In this document: piece by piece, positions 1-6,173 of the stretch
How the letters are laid out: the number at the start of each line of letters is the position of its first letter
Numbering within the stretch: position 1 is the stretch's first letter
NCBI GenBank assembly: GCA_036271855.1
Contig: DATAZV010000237.1
Span: 1-9,159, forward strand
Source of the DNA: JAQGMJ01 sp036271855
GTDB lineage: Bacteria; Pseudomonadota; Gammaproteobacteria; Burkholderiales; JAEUOS01
Direction of reading: 5' to 3'
DNA length: 9,159 bases
The notes under the pieces: generated by a model
Told to the model about the DNA's origin: nothing
The model's database searches: none
Seen by the model: only the letters and a program-made list of their open reading frames with translations
Program-made: the position numbers and the translations under genes

Positions 1-222
1 CAGGGCGCGGCCGAAGCCGTCGGCTTCGTGGCCGACATCGCCGAAGCCTTAAAGGAGCAGTCTTCCACCAGCAAATCGATCGGCGGCGAAGTCGAACGCA
101 TCGGCCAGATGACCGAGCAAACCCGCAGTTCCGCACGCGAAACCGCCAGTGCCGCCAGGCAGATGGAATCGCTGTCCGGAGAAATGATCAGCGCGGTATC
201 GCGCTTCAAGGTCGAGGCCTGA
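1..222 (+). CDS. Methyl-accepting chemotaxis protein, C-terminal fragment
   Basis: This is the 3' end of a gene that begins before the window; frame 1 is open from base 1 and ends in TGA at 220-222, giving 73 residues. The fragment reads as the C-terminal arm of a chemoreceptor signalling hairpin. It is a continuous polar helix rich in Ala, Ser, Glu and Gln with heptad spacing, containing VADIAEALKEQSSTSKSI and then VERIGQMTEQ, and ending in the usual MESLSGEMISAVSRFKV tail. In whole receptors this region forms the antiparallel four-helix bundle that carries ligand signals to CheA and CheW at the inner membrane. The last residues are EA, with no NWETF-type CheR-docking pentapeptide. The ligand-binding domain, membrane segments and signalling tip lie outside the window, so the stimulus cannot be guessed. 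The gene converges with prpE, with 36 bp between their stop codons. Family assignment is secure. Confidence 0.85.
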   Translation, partial: QGAAEAVGFVADIAEALKEQSSTSKSIGGEVERIGQMTEQTRSSARETASAARQMESLSGEMISAVSRFKVEA

Positions 223-258
223 CGGGACCCCGATCCGCAGCAGGCCGGTAGTGCGTCG

Positions 259-2154
259 TTACTTGCCGGCCACCACGTCTTTCAGTTGCGCCAGTGCACC
301 CGGGTCCTCGATCGTCGTCAGATCTCCCGGGTCCCTTCCTTCGCACACCGCCTGGATCGAGCGCCTGAGCACCTTGCCCGAGCGGGTCTTCGGCAGGATG
401 GCGACGAAGTAGACGCGCGCCGGCCGGGCGACGGCGCCGAGTTGGTGGTCGATGGTTTTCATCACGTCGCCTTCGAGCGCCAGGCGCGCGGCCAGGGTTT
501 CGATGGCGGCGGGGTCTTTGACCACCGCGAAACCGACCGGCACCTGGCCTTTCAATTGATCGGCGACGCCGACCACCGCGCATTCGGCAATCGCCGGGTG
601 CGATGAAATCGACTCTTCGATCTCGCGCGTGCCCAGGCGATGGCCGGCGACGTTGATCACGTCGTCGGTACGGCCGAGGATGAAGTAATAGCCGTCGGCG
701 TCCTTGATGCCCCAGTCGAAGCTGGAGTAGACGTCGCGCCCGGGGATGCTCCTGAAATAGGTTTCGACAAAGCGCTCGTCATCGCCCCACACCGTGCTCA
801 TGAAGCCCGGCGGCAGCGGCGGCACGATGGCGACCACGCCCTTTTCGTTGACCCCGACCTCTTCGCCGGTGTGCTCGTGCAGGATACGCACATCGAAGCC
901 GGGCATCGGAATGCCGGGGCTGCCGAACTTGATCGGCTTGTCCTCGACACCTATCGGATAGCTCAGGATGGGCCAGCCGGTTTCGGTCTGCCAGTAGTTG
1001 TCGACGACGGGCCGGCCCAGGCCCTCGGAGATCCAGCGCGCGGTCGGCTCGTCCAGCGGCTCGCCGGCGAGGAACAAGGCCTTGAGCGTGGAGAGGTCGT
1101 ATTTTTTGAGATACGCCGGGTCCTGTTTTTTCAGCACGCGAATCGCGGTAGGCGCGGAGAACATCACCGTCACATTAAAGTCCTGCACGATCTTCCAGAG
1201 GACACCGGCGTCGGGACGCAGCGGCGTGCCCTCGTACATGATGGTCGCCATGCCCGCCAGCAGCGGACCGTAGACGATGTACGAATGCCCGACCACCCAG
1301 CCGATGTCGCTGGTGGAAAAATAAGTCTCGCCCGGCGCGCCGTTGAAAATGTGGCGCATCGAGGCGGCCAGCGCCACCGCGTAGCCGCCGGTGTCGCGCT
1401 GCACGCCCTTGGGCCGGCCGGTGGTGCCTGAGGTGTAGAGGATGTAGGATGGTTCGGAGGACTCAAGCCAGACGCAGGGCACCTGCGCCTGCATGTGCTG
1501 CGCACGCAGGGTGTCCCAGTCGACGTCGCGCCCGGGCGTCAATTGCATCGGCGCCAGCTTGCGGTCGACCATCAGCACTTTTGGCGGCGGCGCTTGGGTC
1601 AAAGTCAATGCTTCATCCAGCAGGCCTTTGTAGGGCACTACCTTGCCGCCACGTGAGCCGGCATCCGCCGCGATGATCAGCTTCGGGCTGGCGTCGTCGA
1701 TGCGCGTGGCCAGCGAGTGCGCGGCAAAGCCGCCGAACACCACCGAGTGGATGGCGCCGATGCGCACGCAGGCGAGCATGGCGAAGGCCGCTTGCGGGAT
1801 CATCGGCATGTAGATCAGCACGCGGTCGCCGCGCATTACGCCCAGTGCCTGCAGCATGGCGGCGGCGCAGTTCACCTCCGCGTGCAACTGCGCGAAGGTG
1901 TAGGTTTCCTGCGCGCCGGTCTCGGTGGAAATGTAGATCAGCGCCGGCTGGTCAGGCGCGGTTTTCACCCAGCGGTCCACCGCGTTGTGGCACAGGTTGG
2001 TGGTGCCGCCGGCAAACCATTTGGCGAAGTGCGGGCGCGAGTCGTCGAGAATTTTTTCCGGCTGCTTGTGCCACTCGATCAGTTGCGCCTGCTCGGCCCA
2101 GAACCCTTCACGGTCGCCCAGCGAGCGCGCGTAAAGCTCCGCATAATTCGGCAT
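259..2154 (-). CDS. prpE: Propionyl-CoA synthetase (AMP-forming acyl-CoA synthetase)
   Basis: A cytosolic ANL-superfamily ligase of 631 residues, full length for PrpE, which activates propionate with ATP and CoA through a propionyl-AMP intermediate and feeds the methylcitrate cycle. Domains in order: N-terminal Acs-type cap (about 1-80), large AMP-binding domain (about 80-495), small C-terminal lid (about 500-625). The phosphate-binding loop YTSGTTGRPKG is at 240-250, the adenylate motif NYWQTETG at 386-393, the hinge and CoA region GRTDDVINVAGHRLGTREIE at 494-513, and the adenylation lysine is K594 in PKTRSGKVLRR, the residue acetylated by Pat-type enzymes in relatives. A363 stands just before GEP where acetyl-CoA synthetases usually have Val, which favours propionate over acetate. 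The ATG at 2154 is chosen over a TTG at 2220 because GGAG lies 7 bases upstream of it and the family begins MPNYAELY-like. No other prp genes are nearby. An acetyl-CoA synthetase is the alternative. Confidence 0.9.
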   Translation of the reverse strand: MPNYAELYARSLGDREGFWAEQAQLIEWHKQPEKILDDSRPHFAKWFAGGTTNLCHNAVDRWVKTAPDQPALIYISTETGAQETYTFAQLHAEVNCAAAMLQALGVMRGDRVLIYMPMIPQAAFAMLACVRIGAIHSVVFGGFAAHSLATRIDDASPKLIIAADAGSRGGKVVPYKGLLDEALTLTQAPPPKVLMVDRKLAPMQLTPGRDVDWDTLRAQHMQAQVPCVWLESSEPSYILYTSGTTGRPKGVQRDTGGYAVALAASMRHIFNGAPGETYFSTSDIGWVVGHSYIVYGPLLAGMATIMYEGTPLRPDAGVLWKIVQDFNVTVMFSAPTAIRVLKKQDPAYLKKYDLSTLKALFLAGEPLDEPTARWISEGLGRPVVDNYWQTETGWPILSYPIGVEDKPIKFGSPGIPMPGFDVRILHEHTGEEVGVNEKGVVAIVPPLPPGFMSTVWGDDERFVETYFRSIPGRDVYSSFDWGIKDADGYYFILGRTDDVINVAGHRLGTREIEESISSHPAIAECAVVGVADQLKGQVPVGFAVVKDPAAIETLAARLALEGDVMKTIDHQLGAVARPARVYFVAILPKTRSGKVLRRSIQAVCEGRDPGDLTTIEDPGALAQLKDVVAGK

Positions 2155-2248
2155 CTTTTGTCTCCGTCGGCTGGTCCGGCCATGGTCTTGCCGGAGCCGG
2201 CTGCCATTTGATCCCGTCAAGCCCGCCGCGCGCAGCGCAGCGCTGTAT

Positions 2249-3586
2249 CTAGTCCAGGTACCCGTTCTGCTTCAGGGTCTCCATCGGCTGGGTCTTCATC
2301 AGCAGCAGCTCGGAAGCCTTGAGCATGCGCGTCTGGTGCGTGGTCGCTGCCTTTTCGAACATCTCGTCGCAGAACTTCACCAGCGGATATACCGCCCGCG
2401 CCAGTTCGGCCACATGCACTTCCAGCTCCGCGCCGCGGCCCTCGGCCAGCAGGCGCAGCGCCTGGTCGACCGACAGGCCGGCCATCTCCAGCGGCGTGGC
2501 CGGCTTGACGGTGGTATCCGACTCCTCGCTGCCGTCGTTGGACAGCACCCGGCCGATGCCCTGCTCGCGCGCGCGCTCGACGCGCCGCGCCGCCGTGCTG
2601 TAGATGTCGGCAAAGCTCTCGCCGGGGTCGCTCACCGTATCGGCCACGCCGACACTGCAGGTGATCTTCAGCGTCTGTCCCTGCCAGAGGATTTTCGCCT
2701 GCTTGACTTCGTCGGCCAGGCGCTCGGCCAGGCGCGCCGCGCCGGCACGGGTGGCCGCCGGCAGTGCCACCGCGAATTCGCCCGGGCCGGTGCGCGCCAC
2801 GCAATCTTCCTTGCGCATGCGTGACGACAGCAGCTTGCCCACGCCCACCAATATCTGGTCGGCGACGCCATCGCCGATGTGTGCGCGCATGGCGCCGAAA
2901 TCGTCCAGCACGATGCGCATCACCGACAGCGCCAGCTGATGGCGGCGCGCATAGGCAAACAATTGCGCGCCCTGCTTGACCAGCGCCGAGAGCGTCAACA
3001 GCCCGGTCAGCGGATCGCTCATCGCCTGCTCGACGGCAGCCACCCGCGCCGCCTCGACGGCGTCCTGCGCGCGCTGCGCCGCCAGTGCCGCCTCGTGGGC
3101 CTGCTGCGCCACTTCCTCGGCCGTACGCTGCGGGTTAGGCGCCGGTACGGCGAGCGGCGCCGGCGCGGCAGATGCCGGTGCGGACTGCGCCGGGCCGATC
3201 AGCGCCTCCAGGCGCGCCAGCAGCTCGCCGCCGCCCACGCCCTTGGTGATGAACGCAGTGGCGCCCAGCGCCGAAGCGCGACGCCGCGGCTCGGCCTCGT
3301 CGTCGCCGGAAATCATGATGATGGGAACGTCGCGGATGCGCGGCTCGTTCGAGGCGCGGATGCGCTCGATCAGGCCGAAGCCGTCCAGGCGCGGCATCGA
3401 CAGGTCGGAAATCACCACCCGGATCTGGTCGTCGCCCATCAGGGCGGTCCAGCCTTCCTCGCCGTCGGTTGCCTCGCACACCTCGTACACGTTCTTCACG
3501 TGCTTGCCGATGGTGGCGCGGACAATACGCGAGTCGTCCACGACCAGGACGCGCGGCATTTCCGGATTGACTACGGCTGCTGCCAT
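2249..3586 (-). CDS. Response regulator with receiver domain and degenerate GGDEF domain
   Basis: A cytosolic signalling protein of 445 residues, not a family I can name more precisely. A CheY-like receiver domain fills about 11-130, with the acidic pair D17 D18, phospho-acceptor D61 in VISDLSMP, S93 and K115, so it should accept phosphate from a histidine kinase. An Ala/Pro-rich linker (about 133-152) leads into a probable coiled coil (155-188) and a GGDEF-fold domain (about 189-350) beginning SDPLTGLL. The signature is GPGEF (267-271) instead of GG[DE]EF, and the substrate-side residues around 228-240 are also off consensus, so cyclase activity is unlikely; the inhibitory-site motif RKED (258-261, RxxD) is kept at the correct five-residue spacing. 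The C-terminus (about 365-445) is an unrecognised all-helical extension. ATG 3586 is preceded closely by GGAG; a TTG at 3595 is possible. It lies 94 bp upstream of prpE on the same strand. Confidence 0.85.
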   Translation of the reverse strand: MAAAVVNPEMPRVLVVDDSRIVRATIGKHVKNVYEVCEATDGEEGWTALMGDDQIRVVISDLSMPRLDGFGLIERIRASNEPRIRDVPIIMISGDDEAEPRRRASALGATAFITKGVGGGELLARLEALIGPAQSAPASAAPAPLAVPAPNPQRTAEEVAQQAHEAALAAQRAQDAVEAARVAAVEQAMSDPLTGLLTLSALVKQGAQLFAYARRHQLALSVMRIVLDDFGAMRAHIGDGVADQILVGVGKLLSSRMRKEDCVARTGPGEFAVALPAATRAGAARLAERLADEVKQAKILWQGQTLKITCSVGVADTVSDPGESFADIYSTAARRVERAREQGIGRVLSNDGSEESDTTVKPATPLEMAGLSVDQALRLLAEGRGAELEVHVAELARAVYPLVKFCDEMFEKAATTHQTRMLKASELLLMKTQPMETLKQNGYLD

Positions 3587-3702
3587 TGACTCCAATTCCC
3601 ATTTTGCTGTCGACCGCCGCCCCCGTCGATCGCTGCCTGCCGCATTCTTACCGCTTGATGCAATGCCGCTCCGCCATCCGGCATAGCATGTAACTCGTAC
3701 GG

Positions 3703-3708
3703 ATTATA
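3703..3708 (-). promoter_or_regulatory. Candidate -10 box for the receiver-GGDEF gene
   Basis: Read on the minus strand, this is a perfect TATAAT hexamer about 117 bp upstream of the chosen ATG at 3586. It would give a leader of roughly 110 nt. No convincing TTGACA-like box is found 16-18 bp further upstream, where the sequence is a run of C on this strand, so the promoter may need an activator. The core TTATAA is symmetric, so either strand could use it. Confidence 0.3.
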
Positions 3709-3761
3709 AGTGACCCGGAGCTTTAGGGGGGCCATGTTCGACGCTCGATATGCTGATGTCA

Positions 3762-3816
3762 TTGCGAGAAAACGCTCGCAAGCCCCTGAAAAGCGCCAAC
3801 TTTTCGGGCACTTTTT
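3762..3816 (+). terminator. Two tandem hairpins followed by a short T run, role unclear
   Basis: The first hairpin pairs TTGCGAG (3762-3768) with CTCGCAA (3775-3781) around a six-base loop. The second pairs GAAAAG (3788-3793) with CTTTTC (3800-3805), extended by one G-T and two C-G pairs to 3785-3808. A T5 run follows at 3812-3816. Read rightward this looks like a weak Rho-independent terminator, yet no rightward gene lies upstream. It could be the 3' end of a small RNA, an upstream regulatory site for the NlpC/P60 promoter 13 bp further on, or chance. Confidence 0.3.
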
Positions 3817-3828
3817 ACAAAACCAGCT

Positions 3829-3857
3829 TTGACAATGCCGGCGGCATGTTCTAGAGT
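3829..3857 (+). promoter_or_regulatory. Sigma-70-type promoter of the NlpC/P60 gene
   Basis: A perfect -35 TTGACA (3829-3834) is followed by an ideal 17-bp spacer and TAGAGT (3852-3857), which matches the -10 consensus at four of six positions including the key TA...T. Transcription would be expected to begin near 3863-3865. This promoter overlaps any longer reading of the downstream gene from TTG 3829 or ATG 3835, and so argues for the GTG at 3865 as start. Confidence 0.65.
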
Positions 3858-3864
3858 CCGCTTC

Positions 3865-4434
3865 GTGAACAGACGCCACGCCCTTTTCCGACTGGCCGCG
3901 ATCCCCGGTGCCCTGGGTTTCGCCGCCTGCGCGCGCGCCCAATCAATCGAGGTGCCCGGCCTGCCCGACCCGCCGCCTTCGTCCACCCCGGCGATCACGC
4001 TGACGCCGGCCAGCCGGCTGGAAAACGTGGCCAGCCCGGCGGCGGCCCTGCGGCCCGGTGTCGACGACCTGCTATTCAAGGCGCTCTCCCTGGTCGGCGT
4101 GCGCTATCGCCCCGGCGGCATTTCCCCGGATACCGGTTTCGACTGTTCCGGCTACGTCTGCTACCTGTTCCACGAAGTGTTTTCCATGAACCTGCCGCGC
4201 ACCACCGACGCCATGGGCCGCCATGGCGACGATATAGCGCGCGCCGCGCTGCAACCCGGCGACCTGGTGTTTTTCAATACCATGCACCGCCCCTTCACCC
4301 ATGTCGGCATCTACCTCGGCGACGAGCGTTTCGTCCACTCGCCCTCTTCCGGCGGCCTGGTGCGCACCGAAAGCCTGAACGAGCGCTACTGGGTCAAGCG
4401 ATGGAACGGCGCGCGCCGCATCAGCCCGGCGTAA
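3865..4434 (+). CDS. Exported NlpC/P60-family peptidoglycan endopeptidase
   Basis: A predicted cysteine peptidase of the C40 (NlpC/P60) family that cleaves stem-peptide bonds in murein. From the GTG at 3865 it has 189 residues. The N-terminus MNRRHALFRL plus a short hydrophobic stretch ending CARA|QS is an export signal; the paired Arg suggests Tat-type export and the cut site is about residue 25. C22 after GFAA could instead be a lipoprotein Cys, but the lipobox is poor. A Pro-rich spacer (about 30-60) precedes the catalytic domain (about 65-185). The expected catalytic residues are C94 in FDCSGYV, H146 in THVGIYLG and H158 in FVHSP, so the triad looks complete. No LysM, SH3 or SPOR cell-wall anchor is present. 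In-frame TTG 3829 and ATG 3835 would give 201 or 199 residues but sit in the promoter and lack a ribosome site. Monocistronic, with its own terminator. Confidence 0.85.
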   Translation: MNRRHALFRLAAIPGALGFAACARAQSIEVPGLPDPPPSSTPAITLTPASRLENVASPAAALRPGVDDLLFKALSLVGVRYRPGGISPDTGFDCSGYVCYLFHEVFSMNLPRTTDAMGRHGDDIARAALQPGDLVFFNTMHRPFTHVGIYLGDERFVHSPSSGGLVRTESLNERYWVKRWNGARRISPA

Positions 4435-4456
4435 GCCGACCCCAAAAGCAGGGCAA

Positions 4457-4479
4457 GCGGCTACCGGCCGCATTTTTTT
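4457..4479 (+). terminator. Rho-independent terminator of the NlpC/P60 gene
   Basis: An all-GC stem, GCGGC (4457-4461) with GCCGC (4467-4471), closes a five-base loop and is followed after one A by seven T (4473-4479). It begins 22 bp after the TAA stop at 4434, the usual position. The stem is short but pure GC and the T tract is good. Confidence 0.6.
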
Positions 4480-4485
4480 CGCCCA

Positions 4486-4560
4486 AAATTCGGTGCCGGG
4501 CCGGCGGGCGCCGGCCCAAATATGAAAAGGCGTGCCTTTTTCGGCACCAAACTCGAATTT
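4486..4560. repeat. Nested inverted repeats able to form a three-way junction
   Basis: Four inverted repeats lie inside one another. The outermost pairs AAATTCG (4486-4492) with CGAATTT (4554-4560). Stacked inside, GTGCCG (4493-4498) pairs with CGGCAC (4542-4547), leaving six or so unpaired bases on the right arm. Enclosed by these are two side-by-side hairpins: GGGCCGGCG with CGCCGGCCC (4498-4517, two-base centre) and AAAAGG with CCTTTT around CGTG (4525-4540). Base 4498 is shared by two pairings. The folding is consistent with a structured RNA, a palindromic intergenic repeat, or terminator remnants between converging genes. I do not recognise it as a named family. Confidence 0.45.
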
Positions 4561-4762
4561 CAACAGCATATTTACCTGCACGGGCTACTCCCGCATGGAT
4601 CTGCCAAATGGGACGTCTGGAAGTGATAAGTTTACGGGAAACGGCGCCGCCGCGATAGCGGCCGCAAGCGCATCCGGCCCCTCCCACTTTGCCGGTACGC
4701 GAATGTAAATTTTTGTCAAACCGGGGTTTGCGGCCCCCGATTCGGCTGCGGATGCGGCCCCG
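4561..4762. other. Gene-free remainder of the convergent intergenic region
   Basis: Between the nested repeats and the kgtP stop codon I see no credible gene. There is a small palindrome CAAACC-GG-GGTTTG at 4717-4730 and a direct repeat of GCGGCCCC (4730-4737 and 4754-4761). No leftward hairpin with a T run is evident, so the kgtP terminator is not identified. Confidence 0.5.
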
Positions 4763-6112
4763 CTAGTGATCGTGGTGCAAATACGCCGGCTGTTTCGGCA
4801 GGCGCAGTGCGACGATGAAGGCGATCACCATCATCGCCGACACATACCAGTAGAAGGCCGATTCGTCGCCCAGGGTCTTCAGCCACAGCGCCACATATTC
4901 CGCCGAGCCGCCGAAAATCGCATTCGCCACCGCATACGCCAGGCCCACGCCGAGCGCGCGCACTTCCGCCGGAAACATCTCCGCCTTGACGATGCCGGAG
5001 ATCGAGGTATAGAAACTCACAATCGCCAGCGCCGCGATGATCAGCACGAAAGCCATATAAGGACTCTCCACATGATTAAGCGCCGTCATGATCGGCACGG
5101 TGCAAATCGCGCCGAGTCCGCCGAACAGCAGCATGTTGCTGCGCCGGCCGATGCGGTCGGCCAGCGCGCCGAACAGCGGCTGCATGCACATATAGGCGAG
5201 CAGCGCGAAGGTCATCACCGCGCTGGCGGTCTTGATCGAAAAGTGCGCCGAATTCACCAGGTACTTTTGCATGTAGGTGGTGAAGGTGTAAAAGATCAGC
5301 GAGCCGCCCGCGGTGTAACCGAGCACCGTGAAGAAGGCCGCCTTGTGATCGCGAAACAGCCCGGCGATGGTGCCGGCGTCCTTGTTCTTCCGGCTCGCGT
5401 CGCTGGAAGTCTCGGTCAGCGAGCGCCGCAAATACAGCGACACCACCGCCGTGATCGCGCCGATGACAAACGGAATGCGCCAGCCCCAGGCCTTCAACTC
5501 ATCGGTCGACAGCACCTGCTCCATCGCCACGATCACCAGCACCGCCAGCAACTGCCCGCCGATCAGCGTCACGTACTGGAACGAGGAATAGAAGCCGCGC
5601 TGCCCGCGCAAGCCCACCTCGCTCATGTAGGTCGCGGTGGTGCCGTATTCCCCGCCCACCGAAAGCCCCTGGAACAGGCGCGCCACCAGCAGCAAAAACG
5701 GCGCGGCCGCGCCGATGCTCGCATACGTCGGCAGGCAGGCGATCAACAGCGAGCCGCCGCACATCATGGTGACCGAAATCACCATCGCCACCTTGCGCCC
5801 CCGGCGGTCGGCGATGCGCCCGAACAGCCAGCCGCCGATCGGCCGCATCAAAAAACCGGCGGCGAACACTCCCGCGGTGTTGAGCAATTGCGCCGTCGGG
5901 TCCGACTTCGGAAAAAACGCCGGCGCGAAATACAGCGCGGAAAATGCATAGACGTAAAAGTCGAACCACTCCACCAGGTTGCCCGAGGAAGCCGCGACGA
6001 TGGAAAAAATCCGGTGGCGTTTCTCCGCCGCGCTGTAATGCGGCTCGCCGGGGCCGGCGGCGGAAGTGAAACCGTCCGGAACATTGCGGACGGTGAGATC
6101 GTCGACGCTCAT
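4763..6112 (-). CDS. kgtP: 2-oxoglutarate/H+ symporter, MFS transporter of the KgtP type
   Basis: An inner-membrane permease of 449 residues in the metabolite/H+ symporter family of the major facilitator superfamily, expected to import 2-oxoglutarate (alpha-ketoglutarate) with protons. The sequence follows E. coli KgtP closely from memory. Landmarks are SSGNLVEWFDFYVYAF (42-57) at the first membrane helix, FLMRPIGGWLFGRIADRRGRK (87-107) containing the MFS A motif between helices 2 and 3, RLFQGLSVGGEYGT (145-158), YTFTTYMQKYLVN (275-287), a second A-like motif GALADRIGRR (315-324) and FYTSISGIVKAEMFPAEVRA (367-386). About twelve hydrophobic segments fit the fold. The N-terminus is a soluble tail of about 35 residues. 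ATG 6112 is preferred to an in-frame TTG at 6142; neither has a clear Shine-Dalgarno. It is third in a minus-strand series, 61 bp after the cupin gene. A related dicarboxylate carrier is the alternative substrate assignment. Confidence 0.88.
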   Translation of the reverse strand: MSVDDLTVRNVPDGFTSAAGPGEPHYSAAEKRHRIFSIVAASSGNLVEWFDFYVYAFSALYFAPAFFPKSDPTAQLLNTAGVFAAGFLMRPIGGWLFGRIADRRGRKVAMVISVTMMCGGSLLIACLPTYASIGAAAPFLLLVARLFQGLSVGGEYGTTATYMSEVGLRGQRGFYSSFQYVTLIGGQLLAVLVIVAMEQVLSTDELKAWGWRIPFVIGAITAVVSLYLRRSLTETSSDASRKNKDAGTIAGLFRDHKAAFFTVLGYTAGGSLIFYTFTTYMQKYLVNSAHFSIKTASAVMTFALLAYMCMQPLFGALADRIGRRSNMLLFGGLGAICTVPIMTALNHVESPYMAFVLIIAALAIVSFYTSISGIVKAEMFPAEVRALGVGLAYAVANAIFGGSAEYVALWLKTLGDESAFYWYVSAMMVIAFIVALRLPKQPAYLHHDH

Positions 6113-6126
6113 GATGGCTGTACCCG

Positions 6127-6141
6127 TGGCATTGGATGCCA
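6127..6141. repeat. Short palindrome in the kgtP leader
   Basis: TGGCAT (6127-6132) and ATGCCA (6136-6141) form a perfect six-base inverted repeat around TGG, ending 15 bp upstream of the kgtP ATG. It could be an operator half-site pair or an RNA hairpin near the ribosome entry site, which otherwise lacks a visible Shine-Dalgarno. Chance occurrence is possible. Confidence 0.3.
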
Positions 6142-6173
6142 ACCATTATCGTCGCCGCAATGTCACTGCGCTG

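Noticed and set aside
243..271. Inverted repeat GGCCGG/CCGGCC between the chemoreceptor gene and prpE, as a shared terminator
   Set aside because: It overlaps the last codons of prpE and neither side has a T run. It may slow polymerase but does not meet the pattern of a Rho-independent terminator.
640..1431. Long plus-strand frame opposite prpE
   Set aside because: It is antisense to conserved PrpE motifs and its product is a low-complexity string of His, Arg, Asp and Gly; GC-rich codon bias explains it.
2187..2208. Sigma-54 promoter for prpE
   Set aside because: TGGCAG is present but the GC of the -12 element falls two bases out of the required spacing, and no PrpR-type activator gene is nearby.
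2233..2245. Palindrome CAGCGC-A-GCGCTG just after the receiver-GGDEF stop codon
   Set aside because: A tight six-base GC palindrome is expected now and then by chance at this base composition, and no T run follows.
2879..3686. Two overlapping plus-strand frames of 236 codons opposite the receiver-GGDEF gene
   Set aside because: Both are Arg/Ser/Ala-rich shadows of the receiver and linker coding sequence with no domain match.
3703..3726. Sigma-28 (FliA) flagellar promoter for the receiver-GGDEF gene, from TAAAG and TATAA on the minus strand
   Set aside because: The distance between the boxes is about five bases too short and the GCC of the -10 element is missing.
3751..3781. Resemblance of GTCATTGCGAG to a widespread bacterial palindromic repeat
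   Set aside because: Only the first eleven bases resemble it; the characteristic continuation is absent and there is no second copy in the window.
4717..4730. CAAACC-GG-GGTTTG as the kgtP terminator
   Set aside because: The bases following it on the minus strand are an A run, not a T run, so it is the wrong way round for leftward termination.
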